Shown: positions 33,908-41,345 of the stretch, piece by piece
How positions within the stretch are numbered: the stretch's first letter is position 1
Layout of the letters: the number at the start of each line of letters is the position of its first letter
IMG/VR virus record: IMGVR_UViG_3300047297_000136
Coordinates: 1 to 43,461 of that record
DNA: 43,461 nucleotides
Origin: a virus
Reading direction: 5' to 3' (one strand)
Notes under the pieces: model-generated
The model's database searches: none
Told to the model about the DNA's origin: nothing
The model's input: the letters and a program-made list of their open reading frames with translations, nothing else
Translations under genes and position numbers: made by a program

Positions 33908-34096
33908 CTATTCCTTCTTGGCGGCGTAGTGCGCCTTGTTCAGCCACATGGCGGCTGTCTCGAGGTGGGTGATTGCGATTGCGATCTCGCGGCGGGTCGG
34001 CCGGATCGCAGCTGCGTCGACTGCCAGGTCTTCGACCTTGCGGGCCACCTGGTAGGCGTATACCGGCTTGGTGAAATCGTCTGCCTCGTCGGGCAT
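33908..34096 (-). CDS. 62-residue helical protein, possible Acb2-like sponge
   Basis: 62 residues from ATG 34096. The body is two helices, with AYQVARKVEDLAVDAAAIRPT and RREIAIAITHLETAAMWLNKAHYAAKKE. The second helix resembles by eye the conserved end of phage Acb2 proteins (the cyclic-nucleotide sponges that block CBASS), where an IA/LA-T-L-A-MW-A pattern is found. The match is short and untested, and other small helical proteins could show it. The TGATG junction links it to the gene before. Confidence 0.6.
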   Translation of the reverse strand: MPDEADDFTKPVYAYQVARKVEDLAVDAAAIRPTRREIAIAITHLETAAMWLNKAHYAAKKE

Positions 34097-34350
34097 CAGC
34101 GCGGTTCTCCCAGGGCCGTGCGAACGGCGCCTTGACTGGTGTTGAGGGCTTTGGCGATCTCGCGCTGGGACATCTTGTGTTGTCTCAGGGCACGCGCGGC
34201 GATGACGATGTGGCCGGTGAGGGCGCGAGGGCGACCCCGCTTCTCGGTTGGTTCGAGAGCGAGGCCGCGTTCGCGATCCACCACGCACTTGTAGGTGCGG
34301 CCGACTTCGAGGTCCGCGAGGTCGTACAAGAGGCGGATCACTTCGGTCAT
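34096..34350 (-). CDS. Helix-turn-helix DNA-binding protein
   Basis: 84 residues. The C-terminal ALTGHIVIAARALRQHKMSQREIAKALNTSQGAVRTALGE is a clear helix-turn-helix of the resolvase / sigma region 4 type. The N-terminal part (MTEVIRLLYDLADLEVGRTYKCVVDRERGLALEP) is unassigned. It may regulate transcription of phage or host genes. It overlaps both neighbours and is the second gene after the class II promoter candidate. Confidence 0.8.
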   Translation of the reverse strand: MTEVIRLLYDLADLEVGRTYKCVVDRERGLALEPTEKRGRPRALTGHIVIAARALRQHKMSQREIAKALNTSQGAVRTALGEPR

Positions 34351-34640
34351 GCAACGGCGCCCGTTGCGATGGCAGCGAGGGAGGTCACAGCGGCGACCGC
34401 GGCGTCCTGTTGCTCAATGGCAGCGGCAACGTCAGCGGCGGCGTCCGGGGCAGCGGCGGCCTTCTCAGCCTTGATGGCTTCCTTGCCGGCGTCGACGAGG
34501 AACTTGCCCAGCTCGACCAAGCCCTCGGCACTGGTGTAGGCGTCGTCGGACAGGTCGATGCCGTATCGGCTCGCCGGGTCAGGACGCGAGGAGCGGACGG
34601 TGAGGTAGGCGCGACCGCCCGGAAAACTGAATGATTTCAT
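34347..34640 (-). CDS. Unrecognised protein, first gene of the replication block
   Basis: 97 residues. The beginning is beta-like (MKSFSFPGGRAYLTVRSSRPDPASRYGIDLSDDAYTSAEGLVELGKFL) and the end is an Ala-rich helix (AAAAPDAAADVAAAIEQQDAAVAAVTSLAAIATGAVA). It is the first gene downstream of the class II promoter and the adjacent terminator hairpin. I do not recognise it. Confidence 0.75.
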   Translation of the reverse strand: MKSFSFPGGRAYLTVRSSRPDPASRYGIDLSDDAYTSAEGLVELGKFLVDAGKEAIKAEKAAAAPDAAADVAAAIEQQDAAVAAVTSLAAIATGAVA

Positions 34641-34669
34641 GGAGTTGATCCCTGTTAGAAACGCAGAAA

Positions 34670-34693
34670 CCCCCAGCTCGTGAGAGCCAGGGG
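34670..34693 (-). terminator. Terminator hairpin directly after the class II promoter
   Basis: The minus strand forms a 10-bp hairpin CCCCTGGCTC-TCAC-GAGCTGGGGG (with G-U pairs), followed by GTTTCTGCGTTTC. It begins about 10 bases after the predicted phage transcription start. It may stop host RNA polymerase at the end of the early region while the phage enzyme reads through, like T7 TE, or protect the 5' end of class II RNA. Confidence 0.65.
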
Positions 34694-34699
34694 TCGTTG

Positions 34700-34721
34700 T
34701 CCTACGGGTCGGGGAATTGGG
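34700..34721 (-). promoter_or_regulatory. Phage RNA polymerase promoter candidate (replication block)
   Basis: Contains AATTCCCCGACCCGTAGGA on the minus strand, 12 bases downstream of the RNA polymerase stop codon. It matches 22 of 22 bases with the left-end copy at 978-999 and all but one with 24091-24111. The spacing of an AT-rich upstream edge and TAGG at the start is consistent with T7-type promoters. The predicted start is about 34702. Confidence 0.7.
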
Positions 34722-34733
34722 GGAGTGTGTCGA

Positions 34734-37235
34734 TTACGCGAAGAAATACAAGGAGTTAAGCACGTCGGTGATATCAAGATCGCCTTGCGCCGGAACCTCA
34801 GGAACCTTCTCAGCGTAGGTCTCAGGAAGCTGTGAGATGATCTCGTCCCGGAAGGACGTGAGCCAGCAGCGCTCCTGGTACATTTCCACGAAGGCCTGTC
34901 GAAGCGCGAAGGCCAGAGCCTCAGTATCGCTGGCATGCGTGGCGTAGCTGTCGTGGACCATCGACAAGTGCATGTCCTGCCGGCCGCGATCCGTGAGGAA
35001 CTCGACCGTCCTGAGCATATGCCCCGCGTCCATGCTGTGGACGAAGTTCGGGGCGATGGCCATGGCCATGCGGCGCTTGCTGATGCGATCCTCGACGCCA
35101 TCGGCGACCATCACCCGAATGCGCTGGCCGAACGTGAGCAGCTCGACCTCTCGGGTCTTGTCGTCACGGTAGTCCTGCCGGACCTTGAAGCCTGTCGGCG
35201 TGGTCCATTGCAGGGGCACGTTCGCCTCGGCTGCCACCTTGGCGACCGACTGGAGCCAGTCCATGGCCACCCGAGCGGCGACCACGACCTGTCCGGTCGA
35301 GGCCCACACGATGTGGGACAGGTACTGGGCAGCCATCGGCCCCCCTGTTCCGAAGGGGCTTGCACCGGCCTTCTCGATGGGACGAATGGTGTCCTCGACG
35401 ATCTGGTCAGCGAAGCCCTGACGGGTGGCACCGTAGGGTAGGGTCATGACGGGGCGCTTGACAACGCCGCGCGCCATGACAGGAAGCCACTGTGCGGCCA
35501 CTGTGTCTCCGCCCTTGGCTTTCCCTTCGAGATCGGCGACGGCCACCTTGAGTACCACCGAGTAGATGTCGCTGGGACGTTCACTCGGAAGCAGGTTGAC
35601 CGCCGCACCGCCGATGGGATCGCGCAGCATGGCAGAGAGGTGTTGGAGGCCGTTGCAGGAGCCGTCCATTGCGATGGGCAGGTGGGACACGAAGCCGTCG
35701 CCGGCCTCGCGCGCCGCAGCCCACTCGTAGCAGAACGCGAGGAACTGGAAGGGCTTGTCAGCCTGCGTCCAGAAACGCTCCCCTATGGGGTCCTCAGCGA
35801 CCCGGAGGATCGCCTCTTCGTTCTGAAGGACCCACTCGACACGGTCGTCGAGGGGAACCTTGTCGACCCCGTAGGTGTTCGCACCGTGGATGGCCAGCCA
35901 GTAGCCTCCGCCCTCACCGAGGGCCTTGCCATTGCCGAACTCCAGGATGCCCTTGGAGAGGTCGTCGCCCTGTGGCTTCAGGAAGAGCGGAAGGTCGTAC
36001 ACCCGGCCCCGGAAGTCGATGACTTTGGGGAACCAGATGGACGGGTAATCCGCCATGTCCTGGGCCACGAGGACCACCTTGTCACACGCGAGGGAGGTCG
36101 ACTGGATACGCCGGTTGGCCTCTCGGACCTTCCGGGCAGCCGTGCGCCACACCTTGCGTGCGTCTTCGTTGGTGTCGATGTCGTGGGGCACAGGCGGCAG
36201 GGGGATGAACTGCGAAGGGGGCAAGCCCGCCTCGGCGATGTTCATCTTGCGCATGTACTCGACGACCGCGAGCACCTTCTTGTTGATCCTCCAGGGGGTG
36301 TTCTGGAGGAAGTTCAGGGCCTCGAACATTCGCGGCATGTGTTCGGCGTCCGCCGTCTTCACACCGTTCGAGGCGCTGCGTTTCACCATCAGCCGGCTCA
36401 TCCGGCCCTTCCGCCAGTACCCGCCGTCGCTCATGGAGGTCCACGGCTTCGGAGGAATGATGGTCGGCAGGAACGTCGGACGCAGGAGTGAGGCCGCGAG
36501 GCCTGCCTTCTGGAGCGCCTCCGCAGTCTCCTGCGTGAAGGCAATGTACCGCTTCGTGTGCGTCTTGCTCAGCTTGAAAGATTGCTCCTCAATAAAGCCG
36601 AGCGACACCATTGCCATCACGAGGGATGAGCCAAGGCGGAGCATTTCCGTCCCGGTCATGATCTCCTCCATAGTCAATGGTTGCGCGTCTTCGCCGCGCT
36701 CCGCCGCCTCGGCCACCTGACGGGCAGCCTTGAGGATTTGGCGGACACGTTCGGACGTGTTCGAGGTGCGCTCGGCGATCTGCTTCACGCGGGCCTCGAA
36801 CAGGGGCCGCTCTTCCTTGCGAAGGATGCGGGCAATCGTCTCGGCACATATGAGCTTGCCGATACGCTGGCCAACCCTCTGGACCGAGGCGGCCTCCTCG
36901 CCGTACTGCGCGATGAAGTCGACCACGCACCGAAGCGCAATGGCCGCGCTGTCGCGAGGCGGGAGGAGCAGGAGAGATGCCAGCTCGGGAGGCTTGCGCT
37001 TGACGCGCCCCTCGGAGAGCCGGTCGATCTCCTCCCGGATCATTGATGCCAGCGGGTCGACCATCCCGGAGATGACGTACCGACCGGACTTCGTGCTTCC
37101 CGCGCTGCCACGCTCGGCAGCCTTGCGGTCGGCGGCCAGGCGCTGGTCGCGCCCGAGAACCACCATGTGTTCCTCCCACAGCTCTTCGAGAGCAAGTTCC
37201 TCGGCGGTGGGCGGAGAATACATCAGGTTTGTCAT
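34734..37235 (-). CDS. Single-subunit phage RNA polymerase (gp1-like)
   Basis: 833 residues, against 883 in T7. Catalytic motifs are complete: WRG-like FRGRVYDLP (about 408-416), motif A AMDGSCNGLQHLSAMLRD with D524, motif B KRPVMTLPYG with K593 and Y601, and motif C MVHDSYATHASD with D762. The C-terminus ends in FFA, like the FAFA foot of T7. It transcribes class II and III genes from its own promoters. It lies after the integrase and a strong terminator, so it needs readthrough or a local host promoter, which I cannot identify. An AGGAG site precedes ATG 37235. Confidence 0.97.
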   Translation of the reverse strand: MTNLMYSPPTAEELALEELWEEHMVVLGRDQRLAADRKAAERGSAGSTKSGRYVISGMVDPLASMIREEIDRLSEGRVKRKPPELASLLLLPPRDSAAIALRCVVDFIAQYGEEAASVQRVGQRIGKLICAETIARILRKEERPLFEARVKQIAERTSNTSERVRQILKAARQVAEAAERGEDAQPLTMEEIMTGTEMLRLGSSLVMAMVSLGFIEEQSFKLSKTHTKRYIAFTQETAEALQKAGLAASLLRPTFLPTIIPPKPWTSMSDGGYWRKGRMSRLMVKRSASNGVKTADAEHMPRMFEALNFLQNTPWRINKKVLAVVEYMRKMNIAEAGLPPSQFIPLPPVPHDIDTNEDARKVWRTAARKVREANRRIQSTSLACDKVVLVAQDMADYPSIWFPKVIDFRGRVYDLPLFLKPQGDDLSKGILEFGNGKALGEGGGYWLAIHGANTYGVDKVPLDDRVEWVLQNEEAILRVAEDPIGERFWTQADKPFQFLAFCYEWAAAREAGDGFVSHLPIAMDGSCNGLQHLSAMLRDPIGGAAVNLLPSERPSDIYSVVLKVAVADLEGKAKGGDTVAAQWLPVMARGVVKRPVMTLPYGATRQGFADQIVEDTIRPIEKAGASPFGTGGPMAAQYLSHIVWASTGQVVVAARVAMDWLQSVAKVAAEANVPLQWTTPTGFKVRQDYRDDKTREVELLTFGQRIRVMVADGVEDRISKRRMAMAIAPNFVHSMDAGHMLRTVEFLTDRGRQDMHLSMVHDSYATHASDTEALAFALRQAFVEMYQERCWLTSFRDEIISQLPETYAEKVPEVPAQGDLDITDVLNSLYFFA

Positions 37236-37461
37236 GGGAATGTTCTCCTATTGAGCGTGTGCCTTCGACGCCGCGGAACACGCGCCGCGTCACTTTTGAC
37301 ATCCGAACTGCAAATACCGCGCGGTCGGACCTTTCCCGCTGGCCGTGTTCGCCAGTGTGGTTAACTATCGCTGCTGGGAATGCACGCGACGTGGGAAATT
37401 TAAGCTGCTGGAACCTAACACGGTGTGCCACAGCGTCACTGATGCGTCACCACAAAAAGCA
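37236..37461 (-). other. RNA polymerase leader region
   Basis: About 225 bases between the integrase terminator and the RNA polymerase gene. It is less GC-rich than its surroundings in the middle (TTAAATTTCC, GATAGTTAACC) and could hold a host promoter, but I see no good -35/-10 pair. Short repeats of GTGACGC flank the upper part. It may also be an attachment site for the integrase, judged only by location. Confidence 0.4.
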
Positions 37462-37490
37462 GCCCCCTCAGCGCGGACGCCAAGGGGGCC
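37452..37490 (-). terminator. Strong intrinsic terminator downstream of the integrase
   Basis: On the minus strand, GCCCCCTTGGCG-TCCG-CGCTGAGGGGGC forms a 12-bp hairpin with two G-U pairs, followed by TGCTTTTTG. It ends the early transcription unit before the RNA polymerase gene. Confidence 0.9.
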
Positions 37491-37525
37491 AAGGTTGCAC
37501 ACACCAGAGGTGTTTCGGAGGGATG

Positions 37526-37547
37526 GGGGCCGCCCGAAGGCAGCCCC
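37526..37547 (-). other. UUCG-capped hairpin right after the integrase stop
   Basis: GGGGCTGCC-TTCG-GGCGGCCCC, nine pairs with a TTCG loop, starts six bases after the integrase stop. There is no T-run, so it is more likely an mRNA 3' protection hairpin than a terminator. Confidence 0.6.
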
Positions 37548-37552
37548 GTTGG

Positions 37553-38572
37553 TCATTGCTCAAGCAGGTCCCTGGCCCGCTCAAGGGAGATCGGCGCCAG
37601 CTTGGCGTACCGCTCAGTCATTTTGATGTTGGTGTGACCCAACCAGTCCCTGACCAGCATCAGGTCGCGCGTCCGCTCGTACAGGCGCGTGGCGCATGTG
37701 TGGCGGAGGGCGTACGGGATGAACCCATCGTCGCCGGCGAGCCCCATGCGGACCTTCGCGTAGTCCCAAGCGTGGCGAACCACGCCGGACGTTGCCCAGT
37801 CGCAAGGGTGTGCCGGGTCGAGGGCCTTCAGGTACACCCAGGCCTCCTCTGCGCGGTGGGTAAGGGGCACCACGCGGGTGCGGCCCGTCTTCGTCTCGCG
37901 TAGGGTCATCAGGCGACCGGTCACGGCATCGCCCTTCGAAGCAGCCAACTCGGACCGGCGAGCGCCAGTGTCCATGAGCAGGGTGAAGAGGGCAACGAAA
38001 CGCCGCTGGTCGACGCCGGGTGGCATGCTGGCGAGGAGGGCTTGAAACTCCCCCTCGGTCAGCACTCGGTCCCGCAGGTTGTCGCCAACCTTGGGCAGCT
38101 CGACGGTGGGGACAGTCTTCAGGTTGCCCCGGCGATGGAAATGCCGGAACGCCTTGGACATAACCGCGTGCTTCGAGCGGATCGTCGAGGGTGTGTAGCC
38201 CTTGCGGGTCATCCACACCACGAAGTCGTCGAGGTCCGCCGAAGTGATGGCCGCGAGGTCGCGACCTTCTCCGAAGAACTCGACGCACACCGCCATGTTG
38301 GAGCGTACCGTGCGGGCTTGGCCGCCGCTGCTCCAGTAACGCTGCCAGACATCCTCCAGCGCCGCCTTGAGGGGCAGGCCTTTGGATACCGCAGCGTGTT
38401 CACTGTGGGGCACAGGGTCAACACCGGCCAGTAGGTCGGCGCGAACGCGTGCCTCAAAGGCTTTGGCTGCGGTCATGTCGGCGCGGATCGTCTCGCGGTA
38501 CCGGCGCTTATCGCCAGCCACGGTGACCTGCACGTCTACTTCCAGGCCTGAGCCTCTCGGTCGAATGGTCAT
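37553..38572 (-). CDS. int: Tyrosine recombinase / phage integrase
   Basis: 339 residues. The N-terminal arm-binding and SAM-like core-binding domains (ALEDVWQRYWSSGGQARTVRSNMAVCVEFFGEG) precede the catalytic domain with R205 (TGARRSE), K228, YALRHTCATRL (R290, with Y287 where a His is usual), H313 and nucleophile Y322 (GHTNIKMTERYA). The enzyme should be active and suggests a temperate or once-temperate phage, as in several T7-like relatives with an integrase before the RNA polymerase gene. It is the last gene of the early unit and is released by hammerhead 10. GAGGAGAG precedes the ATG. Confidence 0.95.
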   Translation of the reverse strand: MTIRPRGSGLEVDVQVTVAGDKRRYRETIRADMTAAKAFEARVRADLLAGVDPVPHSEHAAVSKGLPLKAALEDVWQRYWSSGGQARTVRSNMAVCVEFFGEGRDLAAITSADLDDFVVWMTRKGYTPSTIRSKHAVMSKAFRHFHRRGNLKTVPTVELPKVGDNLRDRVLTEGEFQALLASMPPGVDQRRFVALFTLLMDTGARRSELAASKGDAVTGRLMTLRETKTGRTRVVPLTHRAEEAWVYLKALDPAHPCDWATSGVVRHAWDYAKVRMGLAGDDGFIPYALRHTCATRLYERTRDLMLVRDWLGHTNIKMTERYAKLAPISLERARDLLEQ

Positions 38573-38614
38573 GCGTCTCTCCTCTTCAGGTGTGTGTGCA
38601 TTATGTCAACCTGT

Positions 38615-38674
38615 GGTCTCATCAGTCAGGGCTTGACCCTGAGACGCCGACCCCTAAGGGCCAGCGTTTCGACC
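38615..38674 (-). ncRNA. Hammerhead ribozyme 10, type II (before integrase)
   Basis: Order on the RNA: stem II GGUC, GAAA, stem III ACGCUGGCCC/GGGGUCGGCGU, GUC, stem I UCAGGG-UCAAG-CCCUGA, CUGAUGA, stem II GACC. The predicted cleavage is between 38643 and 38642. Stem II directly follows the upstream TAA (38675-38677). Cleavage separates the last unknown early gene from the integrase mRNA. Confidence 0.92.
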
Positions 38675-39052
38675 TTACGTCAGGTAGTTGATCGCCTTGC
38701 GGAACTCATCTTCGAAGTACGCCCGTTCTGGCGACGTCACAGATCGAGCGTATTCAATAACCCGGTCGTGCGCGGCTTGGATCGCCCGTATCTTGCTAAA
38801 GGCCTCAACGCTCTCGAAAGCGACGTAGCCCCTATCCTTCAGCGACCAGAGGTCCTGACCGTTGAGGCGTTGATCCTCCGCGATTTTGTCACGGAGTTCC
38901 ACCGGGAGGGCTGCGCCGACAGCGCACGGGGCGCCGGTGGCGTCACCCTTGTACTTGCACAGTATTTCGCCATTCTGGAAGCCAAGCTCCCCCCTCGAGT
39001 AGGCCTCGCGGGCAGCGCTTTCGACGGCTTCGAGTGTAAGCAGGTAGGTCAT
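38675..39052 (-). CDS. Early protein of unknown function (125 residues)
   Basis: 125 residues with a mixed alpha/beta look, including LEAVESAAREAYSRGELGFQNGEILCKYKGDATGAPCAVGAALPVELRDKIAEDQRL. The start ATG 39052 has GAAAGGCACACACATG, the shared early-gene leader. It lies between hammerheads 9 and 10, so it would be monocistronic after cleavage. I do not recognise a family. T7-like early proteins commonly act on host defence or host enzymes, which is only context. Confidence 0.8.
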   Translation of the reverse strand: MTYLLTLEAVESAAREAYSRGELGFQNGEILCKYKGDATGAPCAVGAALPVELRDKIAEDQRLNGQDLWSLKDRGYVAFESVEAFSKIRAIQAAHDRVIEYARSVTSPERAYFEDEFRKAINYLT

Positions 39053-39087
39053 GTGTGTGCCTTTCAGTTTCGCCGCAGTGCGGCTGT

Positions 39088-39145
39088 GGTCTCATCAGTG
39101 CCCGCGTGACGGGCAGACCCCCGGGTTTCCCCGAGGGTTTCGACC
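39088..39145 (-). ncRNA. Hammerhead ribozyme 9, type II
   Basis: Stem II GGUC/GACC, GAAA, stem III ACCCUCGGG/CCCGGGGGU with a GAAA loop, GUC, stem I UGCCCG-UCACG-CGGGCA, CUGAUGA. The predicted cleavage is between 39116 and 39115. The upstream stop codon UAG overlaps stem II by its G (39145). Downstream lie a GCCGCA-CTGCGGC hairpin and the GAAAGGCACACACATG leader. Confidence 0.94.
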
Positions 39146-39453
39146 TACGACCAGCCGTCCCGTTTAGAGCTCGGGTCCTGATCTTCTGGAACGCGTTCAA
39201 GGAACGTCGAGTGGACCATGGTCCGTGTACCGCGATCCCATCCGACCACGAAGACCGCGTTGGGCAGGCCGCCCTCGGCGACCGTGCCGCAGTCATCGTC
39301 GGTGCTGAGGTGCAGCTTGTGATCCCGGAGGGTCAGCTTGTGCGCCTCCGTGTAGCGGACGCGGTCGCCCTTCGTTAGGGTGCGCGCCTGCTCCACTTGG
39401 CCTGCTGTGTGGAGGCCGTTGTTTCCGAGCGTGTTGCCATTGTGATAGAGCAT
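39145..39453 (-). CDS. Early protein of unknown function (102 residues)
   Basis: 102 residues from ATG 39453, which has a GAAAGG site; a frame extension upstream lacks a better start. LTKGDRVRYTEAHKLTLRDHKLHLSTDDDCGTVAEGGLPNAVFVVGWDRGTRTMVHSTFLERV looks like a small SH3-like beta barrel (KGDRV, GTV, VVGWD, HSTFLERV). Such barrels bind nucleic acid or protein, and no specific function is claimed. Its stop TAG is shared with ribozyme 9. Confidence 0.78.
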   Translation of the reverse strand: MLYHNGNTLGNNGLHTAGQVEQARTLTKGDRVRYTEAHKLTLRDHKLHLSTDDDCGTVAEGGLPNAVFVVGWDRGTRTMVHSTFLERVPEDQDPSSKRDGWS

Positions 39454-39488
39454 TGGTGTGCCTTTCAATGTCGCCGCAATGCGGCTGT

Positions 39489-39540
39489 GGTCTCATCAGT
39501 GGGCGCTTGACGCCCAGACCGGGTTGCCCCGGTTTCGACC
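39489..39540 (-). ncRNA. Hammerhead ribozyme 8, type II
   Basis: The most compact copy. It has stem II GGUC/GACC, GAAA, stem III ACCGGG/CCCGGU capped by GCAA, GUC, stem I UGGGCG-UCAAG-CGCCCA and CUGAUGA. The predicted cleavage is between 39517 and 39516. The upstream stop TAG overlaps stem II (39540). Confidence 0.94.
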
Positions 39541-39743
39541 TAGTCGAGCTTTCGTTCGACGCCGAGTTCTTCCTCGATCCACGCCATCGCGGTGCAGATG
39601 TCGGACCATTGCTCGTCGTACGCGGGGTCTCCCTCTGGTATGCAGTCTTCCCGAAAACCGGCGAGGGCTTCCCAGACTGCGTCAACCCAGCTCTTCGGGT
39701 CTCCTGCGCGAACTGCCTGTGCGGCGGTTTCCTTGTCGCTCAT
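39540..39743 (-). CDS. Early acidic protein of unknown function (67 residues)
   Basis: 67 residues from ATG 39743 with the shared CACACACATG leader. About a third is Asp/Glu (EDCIPEGDPAYDEQWSDICTAMAWIEEELG). Small acidic early proteins of T7-like phages include DNA mimics such as Ocr, but no sequence resemblance is seen here. It lies between ribozymes 7 and 8. Confidence 0.75.
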   Translation of the reverse strand: MSDKETAAQAVRAGDPKSWVDAVWEALAGFREDCIPEGDPAYDEQWSDICTAMAWIEEELGVERKLD

Positions 39744-39762
39744 GTGTGTGTGCCTTTCATTG

Positions 39763-39818
39763 GGTCTCATCAGTGACGGCTTAACCGTCAGACCACGGAT
39801 TGCTCCGTGGTTTCGACC
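39763..39818 (-). ncRNA. Hammerhead ribozyme 7, type II
   Basis: Stem II GGUC/GACC, GAAA, stem III ACCACGG/CCGUGGU with an AGCAAU loop, GUC, stem I UGACGG-UUAAG-CCGUCA, CUGAUGA. The predicted cleavage is between 39791 and 39790. The upstream TAG (39818-39820) overlaps stem II. Confidence 0.95.
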
Positions 39819-40594
39819 TAGTCGGCCTTCTTGCCGCTCAGCTTCTCAGCCAGCGACTTGAAGATAACTACGTTCGGCCCCGCCGGGGCGGCCTTGCGGC
39901 GCGGCTTGCGAGAGGCCTGCTTGACAGGGGCGCGGGCAGCTTGTGCCTGAGCCTCTGCCTTGCGCTGCATCTGACGCTCGGCCCGCGCGATGGCGAGGTG
40001 GCCGAAGATCAGGGCAAACGCGGTGAGGGCCATGACGCCCCCGGATAGCCAACGCGGGAATAGCTGCTTTGGCTCTGGCTTGACGAGTGCATCCACTCGG
40101 GCCTGAGCGGTCTCAAGGTTTGCCGTGAGGACCGCGTGTGTCGCCACGTAGGTGTCGGCCTTCCGGATTGCTCCGGTGGCGTCCGGCGTGGGAAGGGCAG
40201 CGAGCTTGGCCTGAGCCTCGTCCCGCGCGGCGGTGACCTTGTCAGCCTCCGCCTGATACTCCGTGAGCGCCCTTTCGTTCACGGCTTGGTTTGCGACGGC
40301 ATCGAACTGCCATATCGCATTGGCGTGGCTTCCGGCCTCCATCGCCGTGAAGACGATGATGGTGAGCCACGCCAACACCCCGCCGCCGTGCATGGCTGGC
40401 CCGGATAGGGCAGCAGCCACAAGGGGCGCCACGAGGGCCACGAGGGCCGCCATGATTGCGAGGTGGTGAGACACATCCCAGAAGGCAAGCGTCCATCCTG
40501 CCGCGCCGAACCCGGCGAGGACAAGGGTTGCCGCCCAGAGGGCCAAGCGTTCCGCGAGGAAGTGGGGACGCTTGTGTTTCCGACGTTTAGCCAT
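39818..40594 (-). CDS. Early membrane protein with periplasmic coiled coil
   Basis: 258 residues. It has three hydrophobic helices near the N-terminus (LALWAATLVLAGFGAAGWTLAFW, LAIMAALVALVAPLVAAALSG, GVLAWLTIIVFTAMEAGS), a charged helix with likely coiled coil (VNERALTEYQAEADKVTAARDEAQAKLAALP) and another membrane helix (LSGGVMALTAFALIFGHLAIA) before a basic tail (ASRKPRRKA). A membrane protein made first in infection could act in superinfection exclusion or host takeover, but that is inference. The start ATG 40594 has a weak GGAG site. Confidence 0.82.
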   Translation of the reverse strand: MAKRRKHKRPHFLAERLALWAATLVLAGFGAAGWTLAFWDVSHHLAIMAALVALVAPLVAAALSGPAMHGGGVLAWLTIIVFTAMEAGSHANAIWQFDAVANQAVNERALTEYQAEADKVTAARDEAQAKLAALPTPDATGAIRKADTYVATHAVLTANLETAQARVDALVKPEPKQLFPRWLSGGVMALTAFALIFGHLAIARAERQMQRKAEAQAQAARAPVKQASRKPRRKAAPAGPNVVIFKSLAEKLSGKKAD

Positions 40595-40632
40595 TGAGTG
40601 CTCCGTGTGTGTGTCTGTGTGTGTCTGTGAGA

Positions 40633-40695
40633 GGTCTCATCAGTGCCCGCATGACGGGCAGACTAGGCAGCCGCGAGGGCCACCTAGTTTCGACC
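40633..40695 (-). ncRNA. Hammerhead ribozyme 6, type II
   Basis: Stem II GGUC/GACC, GAAA, an 11-bp stem III ACUAGGUGGCC/GGCUGCCUAGU with a CUCGC loop, GUC, stem I UGCCCG-UCAUG-CGGGCA, CUGAUGA. The predicted cleavage is between 40661 and 40660. The upstream stop is six bases before stem II. A CA-rich leader of about 30 bases follows. Confidence 0.93.
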
Positions 40696-40701
40696 TGACA
40701 A

Positions 40702-41322
40702 CTATGCCGCCAAACCGAAGGCGGTGACGTGCAGACGGGACACTTCCGAGCCGTCAGCGAAGCGATCCGGGCGGAGGCTGGCGACGTAGTCGCACCAGCT
40801 ATCCCAGAGCGCCGCGCCGCCGCCGACAGTGGCCACCAGAGCGCAGTACTCGACGATGCGAGTGATGCGTGCCTCAGGTGTGCGCAGTGCCTTGAACGCA
40901 GAAGCGGAGAAGCGACCGGCGTTGGCCCCGAAGCGCTTCATGTTGTGGCTATCCATGCAGCCGCCGACGCCGAACGCCAGCTGTGCCACGAAGGCACCCT
41001 TGACCAGACCGAGGCCGGGCAGGGTGGCCAGATAGGCAAGCAGGGCAACTTCGCGGCCAGCCTGCTCTTGCACGCCCTCATGGATCGCCATGAGGTCGGC
41101 ATAGATGGTCTCCCGGTGTGCCGCGTAGTGCCGCAGCGCCTCGGATTTCCAGCCCCAAGCGTACTTGGAAGCCGGGCCATTCTCGCGATAGTCGGCGAGG
41201 ATGGCGGGCACCTGTTCGATTGGCTGCTGAATTGTCGCCGTCACGAACATGAACACGGCCTCAAGGTTCTCGGCGGATTGCCGAGCCCAGTGGCCAATGA
41301 TCGGATTATGTGTGTGAAACAT
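40702..41322 (-). CDS. Early protein of unknown function (206 residues)
   Basis: 206 residues. The segment LLAYLATLPGLGLVKGAFVAQLAFGVGGCMDSHNMKRFG (about 93-131) has the LPGLGLVKA-type turn of helix-hairpin-helix DNA-binding motifs. The N-terminal half contains YRENGPASKYAWGWKSEALRHYAAHRETIY and the C-terminal half RIVEYCALVATVGGGAALWDSW. A DNA-binding role is plausible. The start ATG 41322 has AAAGGCACACACATG. Confidence 0.8.
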   Translation of the reverse strand: MFHTHNPIIGHWARQSAENLEAVFMFVTATIQQPIEQVPAILADYRENGPASKYAWGWKSEALRHYAAHRETIYADLMAIHEGVQEQAGREVALLAYLATLPGLGLVKGAFVAQLAFGVGGCMDSHNMKRFGANAGRFSASAFKALRTPEARITRIVEYCALVATVGGGAALWDSWCDYVASLRPDRFADGSEVSRLHVTAFGLAA

Positions 41323-41345
41323 GTGTGTGCCTTTGTGTTTTCTGA

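Noticed and set aside
37236-37461. Host promoter for the RNA polymerase gene
   Set aside because: No -35/-10 pair could be supported in this stretch by eye, so it is only noted as a leader.
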